This document shows positions 21,189 through 26,864 of a DNA stretch of 26,864 nt, one piece after another. The position numbers were made by a program, and so were the translations under genes. The notes under the pieces are model-generated. The model searched no databases and was not told the origin of the DNA. It was given only the letters and a program-made list of their open reading frames with translations. Positions within the stretch are counted from its first letter, which is position 1. Every line of letters starts with the position of its first letter. The stretch lies in contig JAHBMJ010001094.1 of NCBI GenBank assembly GCA_018398765.1, forward strand, positions 4,905 to 31,768. Reading direction: 5' to 3'. This stretch comes from Chromera velia. Taxonomy: Eukaryota > Sar > Chromeraceae.

Positions 21189-21196
21189 TCATACCC

Positions 21197-21830
21197 CGTG
21201 GTTGGCCACTAGCAGAGCCTAAGTAACAGCTCACCGGCTTTAACCGCGTCTCAATTCAAATTCATTCATTTAAATTCAATTCAAATATAAAAAAATTGAT
21301 AAAAGTTCTTTAATATCATAATGTTGTGTTAAAAGTTATTAGAAATTTTATTGATCAAGGATTAGGGTTCCGATTACGGTCCACTGCTCGGTGAATGCCC
21401 TAGTGACTGCTGGATGTCAACTTGGCATATATAATTCATATCTAAACCACATGTCAAATTATCTATTTTTAAAAGATTATTTGTCACTGCATAATTTAAA
21501 AAAAATTGGGAGAATGAATTAAGTTCAATCCTAGGACCTAGGTTCGATCATTACAATAAAGTGCAATTAATCGAATTCGGCCTAATGTAGTTCTCCAATC
21601 ATTGCTTATATATAAACCTACATTGCACCACAACTATATCGGTTGTGACAAAGGCACGCCACAGACAGATAGATGCTTTGATCACAACACTTAGTGAATT
21701 GAACTTTTTCGAAGCCTGACATGGTGCCGCACTTCAGCTTGTTTGTGAAACACTTTCTGCAAAACAACACAAGATCATGGTGAAGTCCGTTACATCATGG
21801 CTCTCAACTTGAATGATCTTTTCAACTCCA
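21197..21830. other. AT-rich gene-free stretch
   Basis: AT-rich DNA with ATTCAAAT words near 21245-21285 and no exon-like reading. The last part before 21831 is probably the 3' UTR of the minus-strand channel gene. Confidence 0.5.
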
Positions 21831-24800
21831 TCACCGTTTCCCGCTAGTTTTCCCAGACCGTCCACTCTTCGTCTTGTCTCCCTTCAGATGTCTGGACCCG
21901 CACAGCCACTCCCACGCTGGACTTCTCTTCCTCCACGTCTGTCTCCACTCCTCTCTCTCCTGCAAGTCTTTTTTGTACTTCTCCCGAAACTTGGCGGCCA
22001 GCTCTGGCTCTGTAGGAGTCCTTCGTCTTCGGTCCCTCAAAAGGGATTTGCGGACTCCTGAGAGCATTGGAAAGGGATGGTAGGAAATTTCAAGTTACTT
22101 GTTTGTTTGTTCCTCTTGAAAACCTTTCAGATGCATCTAGTAGCAGGCACACAGACATGCAGACAGATAGTCTGCATGTACGAGAAAGACTCGACAAGCT
22201 GTCTCGCTTTTATCCACCCTTCTCAAATCTCTCTCTCCAAAAGGACTGACCGAGGAGATCCAAGAGAAGGCTGCCAAAATTGTTCTGCAACGTCCAGCGG
22301 ATCCACTCAGGCAGTGTCTGCTGGTACTGTTCTGCCCGGTAGCCTCCTGAATTAAGTGAAAGAGAGAAGAAGAAGGAGAGAATTAAGGAGGGTGCAGGGG
22401 AAAAGTGATGAGAAAATTAAGTCCATTTTCATGTCATGGATTCCTTTCCTGTTCACCAGGCTTTACAGTTTTGCTTTTGTTTAGCAATCTGATATTCCAC
22501 GATCAGAAATAAAGTAGAAGGACATTCTCACGAAGACAAAAAGTGAGGTCGTGTAAAAGGACCGAACTTTCTTGGCAAGGACGGTCTGACAAATAATCTT
22601 TGTCCTGACCGTGTGTTACCCGCTTTCTCTGATATGCGTCCACCTGCACACAGAAACAGACAAAAAGATGATTTCAGGCATGTTGGGATCTAGAAAGGGA
22701 GAAAAAAGGCAAACAGCCGGGATGAAGAGGGAGGATGACAGACCCCCCTCCCTCCCTCACTTGTGTAGTGTCTGCGCTTTTGCTGTAGAAAGAGGACACC
22801 GACCCAACCATTCACACAAGCGGACTTGTGATCCTCCGCACTTTTGACGATGTTACAGCATTTCGCAATTCGCTCTTTCGGACCCCCGAAGTTTCTGCTT
22901 CTCCTGGTCGGACTGGGAAAATCTCACTGTCACTTCCATTCGACATCCTTGGGGCGAAACACATGACATTGTCAATCAAACCACCGAGAAGAACTAAGCG
23001 ACAGAGTGACTGACCACAATCGCAAGTGAGAGCCCGATGGCCATCAGTTGGAAGATGATCACGTACATTACCTGCATACATTATTTTTGCATACATTCAT
23101 TGGCACACACCGTATGCGTGCGGGCACAGGCTTGTGAAACTCTCGCTTGGTGTTTTATTCTCCCTTCTACACCCTCTCTGTCGATGTGCGTATCTCTGTG
23201 CGCGTCTACCTGCATGTCCTCTTTCTTTCTTTTTCTTTCACAGTATCACCCGTGAGCTTCCCCCTTCCCCAACCACAGTCCTGTTCGATGCCACCTCACT
23301 AGCTGCCAGCCAAACAGACGGACTGACGATGAAGACGACCTGCCAGGCCCTCTCCTGACTGTTGGACCTTTGGTGGAGTGCAACCGCGTCGTCCAGTTGC
23401 CTGAAGGGAGAGAGCGAGGGAGGGAGGAAGAGACTCATGCGACTTGACACCAACACATACTCCTGAAGACATTGCGATGACGTCATTGAAGCATTTCAGA
23501 ACTGAGGGAAAATCCTTCCGACAAAAAACCAAAGGCAAAAAAAAAGTCCCCCTGATGCACTCACCCGGACATTCCGATGAGGAGAAATTGGAACGCCTTC
23601 ATCACACTCGAAAAGCTTTGGCTGTCCTGTCCCTGCAGATAAACAGACACGCCGGAAAGTTTCCAGTCAAGATGACGAAAGGCAGTGGCCCGAAGGACCG
23701 AAACCGGGCATGACCTTCAGTCTGACAAAGAGGCGCAAAGTCAATCAGAAATCCAAACGTTTCATCGCCGAGAAAAGACGGAGCTCAATCCAGCGAGCAC
23801 GTACGCAAGAATTAAAACTGCTGGTGAAAAAGGAGGAAACAAGAACGACGGAACATCTCATCAGGGAAAATTCATGTGGGTGCAACAAAAGACCGACTCT
23901 CGAAAAAACCTTTCGCAAGTTGTCTTCATCTCTTCATAGCAGCAGACAGAAAAATCGACACAAAAGTGACAGACCCAAATGCTGTATGCCCAAACAGCAA
24001 ATCCCAGGAAGAACGGAAAAAACAGCACCAGTGCAAGGATGGTCGACTCCTGCGAGTGCAAGTGAAGATCGACATTAGTACAGAAAAAGAGGAGAAAGCA
24101 CTACAATCCACCTCCATTCTCAACTTTGCTTCTGGTAACTTTCAACGGCATCACTACCCGAGAGGAAAATCAAGCAGCTCGGTCTCTCTTGATCCATTCT
24201 TTCGTCTCTTTTCACACCACAGAGAGACCTGGCGTCGACCTGTCTTGGCACAAGGGAGGAAGACCGTATGACTGAGCGATGCATCAATGACGGTACAATT
24301 GGGCGACAACCCCCGGGCACTGCCCAAGAGACCAAATGACAAACGGACAGACAAACAGGCAGGCATAGAGAGAGACAGACATACAGACAGACAGACAGAC
24401 CATGCCGTCCTCGAGTCCCGTCCAGACGATAAAAAACTGCGTTCACAATCATGATGCACGCATGTACATATACATACACTCTCACGCACAGATACAAACA
24501 CAGAGATTTGCTTGGGCTGGTCTGTCCACGATTTGTCTTTGTCTCTTCTACTCGAGAAGAAAAAAGAGAAGCAATACCCTTCACTGCTCCGATGACAGGA
24601 GAAATCGCTCTTCCTTTCTCAGCTGAATTTTTTGGGTTCGGTTTCTCCTTTCCTGATTGTTTTTGGAGGAGCAAACACACACTCCTGGGCAAAGGGAGCA
24701 CGCAACGCAGAAAAAGTAGTACACACATCCGAGTCAGACTGGAGACACAGAGGGGACCACCTTCAGAAGAACCTCAACCTGCTTGACCAATCTTTCCCTA

Positions 24801-26603
24801 CCCCCTTCCCGAAGCACCCCACCCCCAAATGGAACCAGGTACACCCGAAATAAGTACTACGGATCTACCGAACTCACCGCCCGATTGAGGCGGAGAAACC
24901 AGATCACCCGGAAGGTGAGAACCATCAAAGTGATCCCTGCACGAAAGCTCATCAGTGTTGTCTGGTACACAGCTGAAGAAATAATCGAACAAAGAAATAA
25001 CAGGTAGAACAGGAAAATAAAAAAGCGGACGAAAGACGTGGACCAAAATGCGCACAAACTAGAACTGGATCAGTACACCCACCGACCTTCCAGCACCAGG
25101 AGGAGTTGCACATCCAGGGCAAGTCGCGTCCTGCAGTCACATGCACATGCAGAGAAAAAGAGAGGACGGACGGGGATGCATTCAGAGTCTGTACAGCCGT
25201 AGCGGTGACACTTTGATGATGGACGAAACATTGAAAGCAATTAAGAAAAATATACAAGGCTCACAAAAGTGTTCCAAAATGCACATTGAGAGACACATAG
25301 GCAAAATGAATGGTCTCTTCCTGTCCCCCGCTTCGCCTTTGTTTCACGAAATTCCTACAAAAGATCAATCGACGCCCGGCCGACGGACCATGTCGTGTTA
25401 CTCATGAGGGTGTCACGAAGCATCGCGATCTCACTGCTCTGCGCGACCAGAGAGAGGACCGCAACCTGAAGACAAGAGACGGGACGGCAGGAAAGACAAT
25501 ATGAAGGATAATGAAGACTCTTTGCATTAGTGTGTTACCTCGTGGAGGGACAAAGGTCTCAGTATGCGAAAGTATTCCTGTACTTTAAGGATACCCTGTA
25601 TGTGACAAGCACAGGATAAAAACACCAACGTGGTATGCTCACAGAACATTATTCCAGCGATGGGAAGAGAAGAAGGGACTTTGTTTGCATTAAGACACTA
25701 AACTCCGCCCAATCCAACCCCCTTTCATCCGACTGACAGACCAACCTGACAGATGAACAGCCCAGCAACGAGACAGTCCCAGCTGAGTCCCTGGTGCCCT
25801 AGGTAGAAATTCCCTGAGAAGAAGAAGGTGTGTGCATTCACGGGTCTGTGTATGAAACAAGACACAGGGACTGCTAGCTGAGGAAAAATCAGAATGCGCA
25901 CTGAGATTTCGACCAAATCGGAACAGTCAGGCACATGAAGATCGGGGCGCCTTCTGAATTTAACACCAACCACCCCCCGTCATGAAGACAAAAGCAGAGG
26001 CAGATAGAGAAACTCACAGGCGATCTTCTCCCTCCTCGCCTTCTGAATCAGATAAGGTCCAACGAGAAAGACGAGAACGAAAAAAGGCAGCGCACGGATA
26101 ATCAGGAAGATCCTGCAGAGAGACGAAAGGACAGACAGACAGACGAGATGTTTCTCCTTCTCCCTCCTTTTCTCCAATGTACACAACAGACCGACGCAGA
26201 TAGACTATATCGTCTTTTCTTTTCCTTTTTCTCAGAAAGACAGACAGACAGACAGACGAACAGACACGCAAAAGAGGGAATCATCACCTACAAAGGGACG
26301 CCACGACGCTACAATTCCCAAACACAAAAAATGATACAGAGGCAGAGAGCACTAGCAGTAGACGGAACTGACACAAAAGCCCACAGATATTTGCTTACTA
26401 CCGACCGCAAGTTTGAACTTTATAGAATTTTAAAAAGCCCTTCTGTGTGCATGGTCACGAGAAAAGATGCTTTCAAAAACCAGAGGGCAAAAAGATGCTT
26501 TTCTTTTCTGTTCGGCTTCCTGACTGACTGACAGAGTTTCCTGCTTGACGGGTCCGTTCGCAACCGTTGCCTGTGCGCATGGGACAGAACCGGGAGCGCT
26601 CAT
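21831..26603 (-). CDS. Polycystin/TRP-like six-segment cation channel, S2 to C-terminus, many small exons
   Basis: Minus-strand exons read: 26603-26533 (weak), 26112-26018, 25813-25746, 25465-25389, 25130-25087, 24972-24878, 24778-24749 (weak), 24049-23975, 23632-23565, 23400-23328, 23071-23015, 22643-22620, 22346-22251, 22057-21831 (TGA). Order of content: membrane segment LPFFVLVFLVGPYLI; WNFYLGHQGLSWDCL with a second segment; an S4-like run LTFRVIWFLRLNRAVEVLL; S5 ILALVLFFPFFLGFAVWAY; pore-helix-like GQDSQSFSSVMKAFQFLLIG; S6 VMYVIIFQLMAIGLSLAIV, then VDAYQRKR; and a basic, charged C-tail. The LRLNR motif before S5 and the S-F pore segment are what I know from PKD-family channels. All joins are in phase except between 22620 and 22346, where an exon of length 1 mod 3 is missing; a candidate is 22488-22467, read IAKQKQN, and another open piece is 22585-22532. 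S1 and the extracellular domain would lie upstream, possibly beyond the window. Confidence 0.7.
24338..24400. repeat. GACA tetranucleotide repeat in a channel-gene intron
   Basis: Imperfect GACA/GGCA units, equivalent to TGTC on the coding minus strand, lie within the large intron between 24749 and 24049. The same family of tetranucleotides recurs at about 26133-26146 and 26239-26264. Confidence 0.85.
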
Positions 26604-26660
26604 CGCAAAACTCGCAACGGATTCGTGGATGAAGGAATCAGTAATTTGCAACAGACCAAT

Positions 26661-26711
26661 TGGCTGGTTGACTGACTGACTGACTGACTGACTGACTGCC
26701 TGCCTGCCTGC

Positions 26712-26744
<33 letters not shown>

Positions 26745-26800
26745 TGACTGGCTGGCTGGCTGGCTGGCTGACTGACTGACTGACTGACTGACTGACTGAC
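26661..26800. repeat. Compound GACT/GCCT/GGCT tetranucleotide repeat
   Basis: Blocks of TGAC, then TGCC, TGGC, TGAC, TGGC and TGAC units follow one another. Each block differs by one base from its neighbour, a record of point mutation followed by expansion. The Ser/Gln/Ala-rich minus-strand frame across it is an artefact. Confidence 0.92.
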
Positions 26801-26851
26801 TTGACAGGTGAAGTCATGAATCAAAGAAAGAAGGTCTTTTTCAGACTGTGT

Positions 26852-26864
26852 CCCCCCCCCCCCC
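26852..26864. repeat. C homopolymer at the window edge
   Basis: Thirteen C residues end the window. They could be a natural homopolymer or mark where assembly stopped. Confidence 0.7.

Noticed and set aside
26600-26824. Ser/Gln/Ala-rich minus-strand frame at the window end
   Set aside because: Translation of the GACT/GGCT tetranucleotide repeat.

Overview
This window is eukaryotic nuclear DNA. Protein-coding reading is split into many short exons with GT-AG borders, phase-consistent joins and mostly 100-800 bp introns. The introns are full of TCTG/GACA-type tetranucleotide repeats, and there are AT-rich islands, transposon remnants and two one-base assembly gaps (N at 3703 and 6916). The mixture (CCCH-WD40 protein, starch-binding CBM20 domains, 18-residue CEHGR/CKECGG repeats, polycystin-like channel, repeat-rich introns) fits an algal or protist genome. 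A chromerid-like photosynthetic alveolate such as Chromera velia is my best guess, but that is inference, not proven by the sequence.

Layout. (1) 1-5292, + strand: the 3' part of a gene with ten recognisable exons for a CCCH zinc finger/WD40 protein of the ZFWD type. The splice acceptor of exon 8 is embedded in a 102-bp tandem array. (2) 5293-7050: gene-free, with an AT-rich island and a CCCA microsatellite. (3) 7051-12904: two divergently transcribed paralogues about 1.65 kb apart. Each encodes an N-terminal CBM20-like starch-binding domain, a long low-complexity linker and a C-terminal tandem array of 18-residue Cys/His repeats (16 copies on the - strand, 8 on the + strand). The minus copy is one uninterrupted frame; the plus copy changes frame twice. 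(4) 12905-16144: CT-rich then AT-rich non-coding DNA holding a 522-bp terminal-inverted-repeat element with an 8-bp target duplication. (5) 16145-18277, - strand: a five-exon gene for an unrecognised 188-residue protein. (6) 18278-21830: AT-rich and repeat DNA with a 1.9-kb element bounded by about 335-bp direct repeats and a TAGTTA duplication, then a 202-bp inverted-repeat element with a TCATACCC duplication. (7) 21831 to about 26603 or beyond, - strand: many small exons that join into a polycystin/TRP-like cation channel (S2 to C-terminus), followed by tetranucleotide repeats and a C-run at the window end.

The genes do not form an obvious pathway, apart from the CBM20 pair, which share architecture and a common intergenic region. 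The most interesting items are that pair, the quadruplicated splice acceptor in the WD40 gene, the three non-autonomous transposon-like elements with target duplications, and the frequent GTC-type splice donors that merge into tetranucleotide repeats.
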